Positions 1-9,723 of a stretch of 64,000 bases of DNA are shown here, in pieces. The first letter of the stretch is position 1. Every line of letters begins with the position of its first letter. The notes below the pieces were generated by a model that saw nothing but the letters and a program-made list of their open reading frames with translations, was not told where the DNA came from and made no database searches. A program made the translations under genes and the position numbers. Source of the stretch: Nonomuraea sp. SYSU D8015 (GTDB taxonomy: Bacteria > Actinomycetota > Actinomycetes > Streptosporangiales > Streptosporangiaceae); contig NZ_VJYI01000002.1 of assembly GCF_008065375.1 (NCBI RefSeq), positions 992,001 to 1,056,000 of the forward strand, written 5' to 3'.

Positions 1-193
1 ACAGCCCGGGCGTCATTGATCACGACACCCTATGGTGAGTGCTTCACATATGGGGGATCATGTCAATGCCGCTCGTCAAGAGCGAAGATTGTTTCGCTTG
101 ACGGCCTTTCCTGGATGCGTTTACCGTCTGCGAGACGAGCGGCTTTGGCCCGTTGCGCGGTCCGAGTTCTGCTGTTGGGGGGGAGGGCTCCCG

Positions 194-406
194 ATGGATG
201 TGCTCACTGAAGGCGTTGAGCTGACCCATGCGGATCTGGCTTTACTGGCGGAACTTGCCAAGGGGGTAACGGTAGATCGTGTGGGCAGACGTCTGGACAT
301 CAGCGGGCGGACGGTACGCAGGCGGTTGCGGGGCATCTGCGACCGCATCGGCGTGGCCACGGCCATCGAGGCCGTGGCCTGGGCGGCTCGCCGCCAGTTG
401 ATCTGA
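194..406 (+). CDS. Small LuxR/GerE-type helix-turn-helix protein
   Basis: A 70-residue protein consisting almost only of a helix-turn-helix. The stretch from about residue 14 to 60 reads like the GerE/LuxR DNA-binding fold, with recognition-helix residues SGRTVRRRLRGI and the usual downstream GVATAIEAVAWA helix. No receiver or sensor domain is attached. The ATG at 194 follows a GGGAGGG Shine-Dalgarno; an in-frame upstream ATG at 32 would add a 54-residue arm that does not look like protein, so I prefer the short form. Probably a stand-alone transcription factor; target unknown. It converges on the NlpC/P60 gene, only 4 bases apart. Confidence 0.6.
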   Translation: MDVLTEGVELTHADLALLAELAKGVTVDRVGRRLDISGRTVRRRLRGICDRIGVATAIEAVAWAARRQLI

Positions 407-410
407 CGGC

Positions 411-1442
411 TCAGTCCGCGATCCGCACCGCGCCGGCGTACGGCCGGTTGGCGATCGACGCGACACGCACCACATCACCCGTCCGCGGGGCGTGCACCAT
501 CATGCCTCCGCCCAGGTAGATGCCGACGTGGTGCAGGTCACTGTAGAAGAACACGAGGTCGCCGGCGCGCAGCTCGGACTTCGAGATGTGCCGGCCGGCG
601 GTCCACTGGTCGCCGGTGTAGTGCGGCAGCGAGATGCCCACCCGCTGGAACGCCGCCATGACCAGGCCCGAGCAGTCGTAGGAGTTCGGGCCTTCGGCGC
701 CCCAGACGTACGGCTTGAGCTGTTGTGTGAGCGCCCAGCGCGCGGCCTGGGCCGCCTTGCCGTTGCCGGGGATCGGCAGGTTGATGCGCACGGCGCGCCC
801 GCCGGACCCGGCCTGGCCCATGGCCCGCCTGAACAGGCTGCTCTCGGCCTTCTTCACCAGCCCGGTGATCTTGTCACGCTTGGCGTCGAGGTCGGCGACG
901 ATCTTCTGCAGCTCCTCCATGCGCGCCTTGGCGCCCTCCCTGGCGCGTACGGCGGCGTCCATGGCCTTGGCGAGCTGGTTGACCTCCTCACCCTGCTCCT
1001 GCTCCATCGCGTACGTGGTCGCGGCCCGGTCGAGGAACTTCTCCGGATCCTCGGAGGAGGTGAACGCCAGTGCCTTGCTCAGCCCGCCCGTGATGTAGGC
1101 GTTCTGGGCGAGCAGGGCGGCCTTGGCGCGCTTGGCGGCGAGATCGGCTTCGCTGGCCGCCAGCGTCTTCTGGGCGGCGTCGGCGGCCTTCTGTGCGGTC
1201 TTGTACTTCTCCCGCTGGCCGTTGTACTGCTCCGTCAGCGTCTCGATCTCGACGTGCAGCTTCTCGACCTGCTCGGAGAGCTCTTTGAGCGAGGGCTTGG
1301 GGTCGGCGGAGGCCGGACCGAAGGGGATGGCGAACAGGAGCGCGGCCACCGTGACGCTCACCACACCGAGGCGGCGCCTGGCTCGTTCCGGAGGGCGGGC
1401 ATGCGTGCCCGCCGACTTCTCCCTACGGTTCGTGCGCTTCAC
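411..1442 (-). CDS. Secreted NlpC/P60 peptidoglycan endopeptidase with coiled-coil (RipA-like)
   Basis: 343 residues. A basic N-terminus and hydrophobic segment ending in PASA near residue 45 form a signal peptide. Residues ~50-205 are long helices of the kind that hold such hydrolases inactive, and ~228-343 form the NlpC/P60 papain-like domain. The catalytic set is visible: Cys257 in YDCSGL, His305 in HHVGIY, and third residue His317 in MVHAP. The family cleaves D-Glu/meso-DAP stem peptides during division and remodelling (known). The GTG start at 1442 lies 7-8 bases after AGGAG and is preferred to the TTG one codon earlier. A c-di-AMP riboswitch sits directly upstream, so expression should follow c-di-AMP level. 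Confidence 0.93.
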   Translation of the reverse strand: MKRTNRREKSAGTHARPPERARRRLGVVSVTVAALLFAIPFGPASADPKPSLKELSEQVEKLHVEIETLTEQYNGQREKYKTAQKAADAAQKTLAASEADLAAKRAKAALLAQNAYITGGLSKALAFTSSEDPEKFLDRAATTYAMEQEQGEEVNQLAKAMDAAVRAREGAKARMEELQKIVADLDAKRDKITGLVKKAESSLFRRAMGQAGSGGRAVRINLPIPGNGKAAQAARWALTQQLKPYVWGAEGPNSYDCSGLVMAAFQRVGISLPHYTGDQWTAGRHISKSELRAGDLVFFYSDLHHVGIYLGGGMMVHAPRTGDVVRVASIANRPYAGAVRIAD

Positions 1443-1457
1443 CAACCAGCTCCTCTC

Positions 1458-1600
1458 ATCGACGCCTACCGGGTTAGCTGACGGGTTCGGGCCGGAGCAG
1501 CCCTACCGAAGATCTCGGATTCACCCCAGTGGTGGCACGCGGAGGTCGCCACCGGCGGGTCCCCGGCTCCCCTTGCGGGAATTGAGCGTGTCGCCCGCGT
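1458..1600 (-). ncRNA. c-di-AMP (ydaO/yuaA) riboswitch upstream of NlpC/P60 gene
   Basis: On the minus strand the leader contains the hallmark ydaO blocks in order: GGGGAGCCGGGGACCC (around 1573-1558), TGGGGTGAATCC (around 1530-1519) and, close to the gene, CCGAACCCGTCAGCTAAC followed by CGGTAGGCGTC (around 1490-1461). These match the conserved core of the ydaO motif, a class bound by c-di-AMP and common in front of actinobacterial cell-wall hydrolases, where ligand turns expression off (established). The last block ends about 15-20 nt before the GTG start, so the switch could act on transcription or on access to the ribosome binding site. Ends are approximate. Confidence 0.9.
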
Positions 1601-1874
1601 GCGACACGCGGGGAACGTTGTCGCTGGACACTAATGCACTCCGGGTTCGTGCTCAACCAGAACTGCTGGATCTGTAGAGGTTTCACAACTGAAGAGTCAC
1701 AAGGTGATCTCGTGATCAACCGTACAGAAGGGACCTTATGTCCTCTTTGCCCATGGTTTAGCCGGACGCAGGGAGACGCCGAGCCCCCGCTCACATGACC
1801 CTGACATGTCGCAGGATTGGGCTGGACGTGGGAGTTAGGGCTGAGCCGTAATGACATCTGTACTCTGGAGAGCC
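1601..1874. other. Intergenic region, promoters not resolved
   Basis: About 270 bases between the riboswitch and the divergent acetyltransferase gene. It must hold the promoters for both, but I see no convincing -35/-10 pair and no open reading frame that looks coding. The stretch 1660-1760 is noticeably richer in A/T than its surroundings, as expected for a promoter region. Confidence 0.4.
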
Positions 1875-2432
1875 ATGGAGCAGGTGGCCGAACTGACAGT
1901 GCCCGAGACCGCGGTCGTGGTCCGCCGCGCCCGCACGCCGGACGTGCGCACGGTCCGGCGCCTGGTCGACACCTACGCGGGCGCGGGTACCCGGCTCCTG
2001 GAGAAGACCACGGTGACGCTGTACGAGGACGTACAGGAGTTCTGGGTGGCCGAGCTGGACGGGCGGGTCGTCGGCTGCGGCGCGCTCCACGTCCTGTGGG
2101 AGGACCTCGCCGAGGTCCGCACGGTGGCCGTGGACCCGGAGTGCCGGGGCATGGGCATCGGCCACCGGATCGTCTCGGCACTCATCCAGCAGGCGAAGGA
2201 TTTGGGTCTGCGACGTGTATTCTGTCTGACTTTTGAGGTCGACTTCTTCGCGAAGCACGGCTTCCGCCCGATCCAGGGCACACCGGTCTCACCCGAGGTC
2301 TACGCCGAACTGCTGGCCTCGTACGACGAGGGTGTCGCGGAGTTCCTCGACCTGGAACACGTGAAGCCGAACACCCTCGGCAACACCCGCATGCTGCTCC
2401 ATCTGACATCGGGTGACGCGGACCTTGACTAG
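1875..2432 (+). CDS. argA: Amino-acid N-acetyltransferase (N-acetylglutamate synthase, ArgA type)
   Basis: A 185-residue single-domain GNAT protein closely resembling the short actinobacterial N-acetylglutamate synthases (Mycobacterium tuberculosis Rv2747 type). Telling stretches are VRRARTPDVRTVRRLVDTYA near the N-terminus, EDVQEFWVAE, GCGALHVLWEDLAEVRTVAV (acetyl-CoA-binding strand), the GMGIGHRIV phosphate loop, and FFAKHGF with VKPNTLGNTRMLL at the end. It acetylates glutamate (or glutamine) with acetyl-CoA, the first step of arginine synthesis. The ATG at 1875 follows GGAGAG at the right distance; an upstream in-frame ATG at 1851 lacks a ribosome binding site. No other arg genes are nearby, as is usual. 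Confidence 0.88.
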   Translation: MEQVAELTVPETAVVVRRARTPDVRTVRRLVDTYAGAGTRLLEKTTVTLYEDVQEFWVAELDGRVVGCGALHVLWEDLAEVRTVAVDPECRGMGIGHRIVSALIQQAKDLGLRRVFCLTFEVDFFAKHGFRPIQGTPVSPEVYAELLASYDEGVAEFLDLEHVKPNTLGNTRMLLHLTSGDADLD

Positions 2433-2529
2433 ATGGAAAGGTGATTGTTGATACCTATGTCGATACGTTGGGCAGCACAGGCATGTGTCCTGACACGTGC
2501 CACATGCGCACTCGAAGCGAGGTGACACG

Positions 2530-3963
2530 GTGAGCACCGGACAGCCGCCGTATCCACAGGACGAATCCGGAGAGAATTCTGCGCCTGGCACTCCCCAGTA
2601 CGGGCAGCAGAACCCTGGCCGCCACCCCGGCGAGCCGGATCCCGACGTCACTGTGGTCGGCTACCGGGCGGACGACGCCTACGGCCAGCAACCCCAGTAC
2701 GGCCAGCAACCCCAGGGCTACGGCCAGCAACAGGGCTACGGCCAGCAACCGCAGTACGGCCAGCAGCAGGGTTACGGCCAGCAGCCCCAGTACGGCCAGC
2801 AGGGCCACAGCCAGCAACAGGGCTATGGCCAGCAGCCCCAGTACGGACAACAACCGCAGTCCCAGCCCGAGTACGGCCAGCAGCAGGGTTACGGTCAGCA
2901 GGCGCAGTCCCAGCCTGACTACGGCCAGCAGCAGGGCTACGGCCAACAGCAGGGCTACGGTCAGCCATACGGCGCTCAGCAGCAGGGCTACGGGCAGCAG
3001 CCCCAGTCGCAGCCCGGCTACGGCCAGCAGCCTGCCTCCGGGCAGTACGGCGCTCAGCAGCAGGGCTATGGCCAGCAGCAGCAGTCCCAGCCTGGCTACG
3101 GCCAGCAGCAGGGTTACGGCCAGCAGCAGCAGTCCCAGCCCAGCTACGGCCAGCAGCCCTCGTCGCAGCCGAATTACGGTCAGCAGCAGGGTTACGGTCA
3201 GCAGCCGCAGTCGCAGCCCGGCTACGGTCAGCAGCAGCAGTCCCAGCCCGGTTACGGCCAGCAGCAAGGCTATGGTCAGCAGCAGGGTTACGGTCAGCAG
3301 CAGCAGTCCCAGCCCGGTTACGCCCAGCCCCAGTACGGCCAGCAGCAGTACGGCGACCAGCAGTACGGGCAGGCCTACGGGCAGCCCCAGCAGGCCGCCT
3401 ACGGTCAGCCGGGCTACGGCCAGGCCTACGGGCAGCCGATCGGCGTGCAGCCCCCGGGCGCGCCGGCGCCGCTGGCGGAGTGGTGGCAGCGACTGGTGGC
3501 GAGAATCGTCGACGGTGTGCTTTTCGGCGTCGTGATGGTCGTGGTGACCGTGGTCTTCACCCTCATCTTCGCCGCGAGCTACAACTCGACCACTGGCGTA
3601 ACCACAGGCTTGTTCACAGGCTTCGTGGTCGGCATCCTGATCGCGATCATCCTGACCCTCATCTACGTCGGCTACGACTTCATGATGCACAAGATGAAGG
3701 GCCAGACGATCGGCAAGATGATCATGGGCATCAAGGTCGTTCAGGTCGGCGGCCCGGTGCCACCGGACGGCATCCCCAACGACGTGGCGCTCAAGCGTGC
3801 GCTCGTGACGTGGGGTGGCTACATCCTCTACTGGCTGCCGCTGGGGAACCTCCTCGCCGGCGTGGTCTGCGCCCTGAACGGCGCGTCCATGCTTTGGGAC
3901 AAGCCGCTTCAGCAGACGTTCGCGGACAAGTTCGCACGCACCGTGGTCGTGAAGATCAAGTAG
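2530..3963 (+). CDS. RDD family membrane protein with long Q/G/Y-rich low-complexity N-terminal arm
   Basis: 477 residues in two parts. Roughly residues 40-310 are a low-complexity arm of dozens of short units built from [19 protein letters not shown] and PQYGQQ. Residues ~320-477 form an RDD domain: the arginine-bearing [13 protein letters not shown] start, then about three membrane helices ([35 protein letters not shown], and one near [16 protein letters not shown]) and the [10 protein letters not shown] motif. RDD proteins are poorly characterised; the arm should be cytoplasmic. The GTG at 2530 follows GAGG and is preferred to the GTG at 2497. A strong terminator follows, and another RDD gene lies downstream. 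Confidence 0.85.
   Translation: MSTGQPPYPQDESGENSAPGTPQYGQQNPGRHPGEPDPDVTVVGYRADDAYGQQPQYGQQPQGYGQQQGYGQQPQYGQQQGYGQQPQYGQQGHSQQQGYGQQPQYGQQPQSQPEYGQQQGYGQQAQSQPDYGQQQGYGQQQGYGQPYGAQQQGYGQQPQSQPGYGQQPASGQYGAQQQGYGQQQQSQPGYGQQQGYGQQQQSQPSYGQQPSSQPNYGQQQGYGQQPQSQPGYGQQQQSQPGYGQQQGYGQQQGYGQQQQSQPGYAQPQYGQQQYGDQQYGQAYGQPQQAAYGQPGYGQAYGQPIGVQPPGAPAPLAEWWQRLVARIVDGVLFGVVMVVVTVVFTLIFAASYNSTTGVTTGLFTGFVVGILIAIILTLIYVGYDFMMHKMKGQTIGKMIMGIKVVQVGGPVPPDGIPNDVALKRALVTWGGYILYWLPLGNLLAGVVCALNGASMLWDKPLQQTFADKFARTVVVKIK
2690..3440 (+). repeat. In-frame tandem low-complexity repeat (GGCCAGCAG / TACGGC units)
   Basis: About 750 bases of imperfect short tandem repeats, mostly variants of TACGGCCAGCAGCAGGGT and CAGTCCCAGCCC, encoding the Q/G/Y/P/S-rich arm of the RDD protein. 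Copy-to-copy codon changes (CAG/CAA, GGC/GGT) show that the array is not a very recent expansion. Such arrays vary readily in length between strains. Confidence 0.9.
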
Positions 3964-3975
3964 TCCACGAAGCGT

Positions 3976-4013
3976 AAACATAGGGGCCGGCTTCCCGCCG
4001 GCCCCTATGTTTT
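3976..4013 (+). terminator. Rho-independent-like terminator after RDD gene
   Basis: A 16-bp perfect inverted repeat (left arm begins AAACATAGGGGCCGG, right arm ends CCCCTATGTTT) around a 5-base loop, followed by a short T run, starts 12 bases after the stop codon. Confidence 0.9.
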
Positions 4014-4073
4014 GCCCGCGTGCCCGTACCAAAATGAAGGAAAGCTGCACGCCGTTGACGCGAGGTGGAGGTT

Positions 4074-4562
4074 ATGGCCGGGACACCGCCGTGGGCGGAC
4101 GCGCCGCCGGCGGAATGGTGGGAACGGCTCGCCGCCCGGCTGATTGAAGCGCTCGTCTTCGGGGTCTTCTATTACATTCTGTTCATCGCGCTGTGGGGCA
4201 TCTTCCGAACTGTCGGGATGTTGGAGGTCTCCGACGGCCGGCTGCCGGGCGTGTGCGCCTGGTTCGGAGCCGGGCTCACTTATGCCGGCTATGACTGGCA
4301 CGCTCATTACCGGCACGGCCGGACGTTCGGCAAGGCGATCATGCGGATTCGCCTGGCACCGCGCGAGCTGCCGCCTGGAGCGGCGCTGAAACGAGCCCTG
4401 GTCTATCCGGGCCCGCTCATGCTCATGGGCATTCCGGTCGTCAATCTCCTCGCCGGAATGCTGCTGTTCGGCGTCGGTCTGCTCATCCTGATCGACAAGC
4501 CGCTCGAGCGCGGGCCGCACGACAGGCTGGCGGGAACGCGCGTGGTTAAAGATCTTCGCTGA
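4074..4562 (+). CDS. Small RDD family membrane protein
   Basis: 162 residues, essentially an RDD domain without the low-complexity arm of its neighbour. It opens with PPAEWWERLAARLIEALVFG, has membrane segments around VFYYILFIALWGIF, a charged mid-section with GRTFGKAIMRIRL, and a final pair of hydrophobic stretches (MLMGIPVVNLLAGMLLFGVGLLILI). It closely parallels the upstream RDD gene, so the pair probably arose by duplication. The ATG at 4074 is chosen because GGAGG lies just upstream; an in-frame GTG at 4065 would overlap that site. The function of RDD proteins is generally unknown; some act in ion or solute movement. Confidence 0.83.
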   Translation: MAGTPPWADAPPAEWWERLAARLIEALVFGVFYYILFIALWGIFRTVGMLEVSDGRLPGVCAWFGAGLTYAGYDWHAHYRHGRTFGKAIMRIRLAPRELPPGAALKRALVYPGPLMLMGIPVVNLLAGMLLFGVGLLILIDKPLERGPHDRLAGTRVVKDLR

Positions 4563-4820
4563 GCCATCCGTGCCTGCGCCGACGCCTTTTCGCAAAATTT
4601 TCGCTTGATCCGGTAAGGAGCCTGGAGAGACTGGCATTAGGCTATGGGGCGTCCGGGTTGCCGGATGTCGGTGCCCTGCGACGCGCAGGGCCGCTGTGTG
4701 CCGCTATGGTCGGGTGCGTGCGGTTGTCGTCTCGCGCTGCATGGGGGCCCGCGCTCTCCAGGCCGCGCTGAGGCGCTTATAGCGCCGCCGAAACCCCGCT
4801 AGCCGTGGAGGCGAGGACGA

Positions 4821-4967
4821 ATGGAAGCCCTAACAGACGTATTGTCGGCGCTCATCCCCCCGGTCGTGGTCGCCGGAGCCTTCATCTTTGGCGTAGTGAA
4901 GTTGGTCCGAGCCGAGGGCCCGGGACGCCGTCCTAAGCCGCAGGACCCCGCGGAGAAGCAGAACTGA
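4821..4967 (+). CDS. Very small single-span membrane protein (48 aa)
   Basis: Starts with ATG at 4821 after GGAGGCGAGGACGA, an excellent ribosome binding site. The peptide has one hydrophobic span (LIPPVVVAGAFIFGVVKLV) followed by a basic, proline-rich tail ending in DPAEKQN. Third-position G/C is high and spacing to lsr2 (about 100 bases) is modest. Function is not recognised. The order RDD, RDD, tiny membrane protein, lsr2 may be conserved in relatives, which would be the way to confirm it. I call it real on ribosome binding site, composition and clean topology. Confidence 0.6.
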   Translation: MEALTDVLSALIPPVVVAGAFIFGVVKLVRAEGPGRRPKPQDPAEKQN

Positions 4968-5071
4968 TCGGCTAGTCAGCCGAATCCCCGCTGTGCTGAA
5001 TTGTCTCAGCGCCTTTCCGGGTATATGTTTGGGCAGGCGAATGAAACAATGCCCGCGAAAGGATTGCGTAC

Positions 5072-5404
5072 ATGGCCAAGCAGATCCAGGAGATTCTCAT
5101 CGATGACCTCGATGGGGGCGAGGCCAATGAGACGGTCAGCTTCGCTATTGACGGCTCGTCCTATGAGATTGACCTCAGCGACCTTAACGCCAAGAAGCTG
5201 AGGGACGCACTCTCGCCTTTCGTGCAGAACGCGCGCCGGGCGGGCGCCACCTCCACGCGTCGTCGTGGTCGCGGCGGCAGCCGTGCGATGAGCCGCGAGA
5301 AGAGCTCCGAGATCCGTCAGTGGGCCAAGGCCCACGGGCTCCCGGTCAGCGAGCGAGGCCGAATCGCCTCCACGGTCGTCGAGAAGTACGAGCAGGCTCA
5401 CTGA
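5072..5404 (+). CDS. lsr2: Nucleoid-associated xenogeneic silencer Lsr2
   Basis: 110 residues, the normal length. Residues ~1-55 form the dimerisation domain (MAKQIQEILIDDLDGGEANE and the DLSDLNAKKLRDAL helix), ~56-75 a basic linker (RRRGRGGSR), and ~76-110 the DNA-binding domain with the RGR motif at 95-97 that inserts into the minor groove of AT-rich DNA. Lsr2 coats and silences AT-rich, often foreign, DNA in actinobacteria and compacts the nucleoid (known). The ribosome binding site is AAAGGA 8 bases before the ATG. A long inverted repeat follows the stop. Confidence 0.96.
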   Translation: MAKQIQEILIDDLDGGEANETVSFAIDGSSYEIDLSDLNAKKLRDALSPFVQNARRAGATSTRRRGRGGSRAMSREKSSEIRQWAKAHGLPVSERGRIASTVVEKYEQAH

Positions 5405-5423
5405 GAGAGAGTCGGCTCTCGAC

Positions 5424-5474
5424 CATGCGCTTATGCCGTTCGCCTTGGACCCCGGCGACCGCCATAAGCGCATG
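5424..5474 (+). terminator. Long inverted repeat after lsr2, likely terminator
   Basis: Two 21-base arms (left CATGCGCTTATGCCGTTCGCC, one base beyond 20 so quoted here only in its first part as CATGCGCTTATG) pair with two mismatches around a 9-base loop. It lies 20 bases after the lsr2 stop. There is no T tract, common for terminators in high-GC actinobacteria. Confidence 0.6.
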
Positions 5475-5530
5475 ATCGTCTCCAGGGTATTCCAAATATT
5501 GGAACGCCCGGAGGATGATCTCTGACTCGT

Positions 5531-5604
5531 GCATATGCGGGCGTATTGACCGCTTGTCGCGGTCCGCGCCCGGCGCTGTTTCGCCGGCGAGCGCCCGCAT
5601 ATGC
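5531..5604. repeat. Cloverleaf-like nested inverted repeat
   Basis: A perfect 13-bp outer stem (GCATATGCGGGCG at 5531-5543 with CGCCCGCATATGC at 5592-5604) encloses two further hairpins: GACCGC/GCGGTC with a 5-base loop and CCGGCG/CGCCGG with a 6-base loop. The whole 74-base unit can fold as a three-way junction on DNA or on either RNA strand. It does not show tRNA signatures. It may be a mobile palindromic element, a processed RNA or a protein-binding cruciform. Confidence 0.7.
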
Positions 5605-6387
5605 GAAGGTGTGGTGCTCCGCGTGCCCGAATGGTGATTCCCCGCGGTGGTCCGTTCCAAGAGAGCGGCGCCTGCGGATGAGCGGAGCGGCGCCGCCGCC
5701 GGAAGCGGCGCACGTTACGTTGAATGAGGCATCACGCACCCTCCGGCGCCGCCTAAAACCGCGATCCCCGCCGACGGCGGTGCTAATCCGCGATCTCGAC
5801 TCGCGCCCGTGCGGCGCAGGGCAAAACCCGCTCCGAGGGCATGTGCCGCACAATGCCGTGCTCGCTTGTGCGCGTCGCCCGCGAATCAGGTGACTGTTCG
5901 GACAGACGTGCCTGATGGGATCCGGTAACCGGGCTGACCGGATGAGGATTAGATGAGAGTGCGGTAGGTGCCCTGCCATGCTCAGGGCGTAGTGTGCGCA
6001 CTTGGCCAACCATTGCATGGGGACATAGGATGATTCCGTAACAGATACTGACAGCGGCATCCGAAGATGCGTGGGCGAAGGGCCGTCCCGACGGCGGCCC
6101 GCTCGAAGCGCCCGATGGCCGGTCCGTGTTGATCTGCGTACGCCGCGGGCGGCAATTTAGTGTCGCCTCTGTGATGCACCTTAAACATCGTTCGCTTGCG
6201 GCGTATCGGGAACACGTCACCCCCGAACAGTAGTTGGATGGAGGGTGAACGCCCTGCTCTCGGGGAACGTCTCTGCTATAGAGCGTGTCAGCGGCGAGTG
6301 GGCACGGTTCGCCGAGCCAGGGCTAGCATGCGGGATGACGGGACCGGATTTACCGGCCTGACTGACCGCTCTGTGAGGAGCGACGAG
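5605..6387. other. Long intergenic region between lsr2 and clpC
   Basis: Nearly 800 bases with no reading frame that shows actinobacterial codon use on either strand; several frames are open only by GC-rich chance. It contains GC-rich inverted repeats around 5660-5760, a candidate ClgR site at 6187-6209 and a possible -10-like TATAGA near 6275. The leader of clpC therefore looks long. Confidence 0.5.
6187..6209. promoter_or_regulatory. Candidate ClgR operator upstream of clpC
   Basis: The sequence GTTCGCTTGCGGCG at 6190-6203 contains CGC-5 bases-GCG with correct flanks, close to the ClgR consensus (CGC-Y-N-A-N-R-GCG) that controls clpC and clpP genes in Streptomyces, Corynebacterium and mycobacteria. 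The central A is missing. It lies about 190 bases before the clpC start, compatible with activation of an upstream promoter. Confidence 0.5.
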
Positions 6388-8889
<2,502 letters not shown>

Positions 8890-8905
8890 GACCCACTCTC
8901 AGCGA

Positions 8906-8935
8906 AGCCCCCGTGTGGTGATCCACACGGGGGCT
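8906..8935 (+). terminator. clpC terminator
   Basis: A perfect 13-bp hairpin (AGCCCCCGTGTGG with CCACACGGGGGCT, 4-base loop) begins 16 bases after the clpC stop codon. Confidence 0.92.
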
Positions 8936-8968
8936 CTCGTGTGTCCGGGGTCCCGTTTCGTGGCCGGG

Positions 8969-9080
8969 TCGGGTGGCGGGCGTGGCTGGGCCGGGTGGCG
9001 GGCGTGGCCCGGTCGGGTGGCGGGCGTGGCTGGGCCGCGTGCTGGGCGGGGCCGGGGCAGGTGCTGGGCAGACCGGCTCC
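8969..9080. repeat. 22-bp GC-rich tandem repeat
   Basis: Three good copies of a 22-base unit beginning CGGGTGGCGGGCGTGG (8969-8990, 8991-9012, 9013-9034) are followed by one or two decayed copies (CGCGTGCTGGGC, CAGGTGCTGGGC). All six frames stay open through it, which makes chance ORFs here meaningless. Non-coding minisatellite downstream of clpC. Confidence 0.85.
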
Positions 9081-9723
9081 GGGTGCCGCGCTCGACGCGG
9101 TGCGGGATGTCGGAACGGTCGGGGGCGTCGCCACGCGTTCCCCGTCGTGTCTGCGTCAGGCGTGGTGCGGCCCGGCGACAGGCAGTGGGCAACCGTGTGC
9201 CTTGCGGGGACAGGCGCCATCGGCGACATGTGACATGCGTGAATGGCGTACCCTGCGTTGAGGCCTGTGACCTGCGACCGGAGTCGTGGGACGCAGCGGG
9301 GTGGGGGATCCGCGTCCCTCAGTGCGTCCGTGCTTGGCGACGTGGGTCCCTGTGCCCCCATTGACCAGCGGCCTTGGCTCGCGTCCTGTGGTGCCCTCCC
9401 GCGTCCCTGAGCCGCCTTGGGAGAGGCGCCCATTGGGCGGAACCGGTCAAGGGGCGAAGCGCGGGAATCCGGTCGTTGCCTAATTGTTGGTTGGGCGGCT
9501 ATACCACCACCGCAAGTAGTACTACACTGCGTAGAGCTACGCCAAGTCTCATCCAAGTGAGTCACAAGAGTGCGTTCCTAGGCTGGGGCACTGCTCCCTG
9601 GGGAGTAGTAAGGAATCAACTCAGGGCGGACGCACGCGACCCCCGTGAGCAGGCATGCTCGAAGGGTTCGCGCGTCCGGGGCGGGCGACGGGAACGCACA
9701 CAAGCAAGCCGTGGAGGAAACCG
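9081..9723. other. Intergenic region before eboE
   Basis: No frame looks coding. The first part is GC-rich and probably decayed sequence. The last 250 bases are less GC-rich and hold small palindromes at 9516-9542, probably the control region of the downstream gene. Confidence 0.4.
9516..9542. promoter_or_regulatory. Paired small palindromes, candidate operator for eboE
   Basis: A perfect palindrome GTAGTACTAC (9516-9525) is followed 3 bases later by a second dyad GCGTAG-AG-CTACGC (9529-9542). Two adjacent dyads sharing the GTAG/CTAC half-site, in a relatively AT-rich patch about 180 bases before the gene, suggest a repressor site. No partner regulator is identified. Confidence 0.4.

Noticed and set aside
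2690..3440. CRISPR-like array
   Set aside because: Repeats have no unique spacers and are in frame as low-complexity protein.
2455..4050. 531-codon frame antisense to the Q-rich RDD gene
   Set aside because: It is the reverse complement of the repeat array (poly-LLAV pattern). The forward frame has a ribosome binding site, an RDD domain and a terminator.
5531..5604. tRNA gene (74 bases, cloverleaf-like)
   Set aside because: The outer stem is 13 bp rather than 7, only two inner hairpins are present, and the TTC-containing T loop, D loop and acceptor features are absent.
5431..6060. Minus-strand frames in the lsr2-clpC spacer
   Set aside because: No ribosome binding site, no family resemblance, and they run through the perfect inverted repeats.
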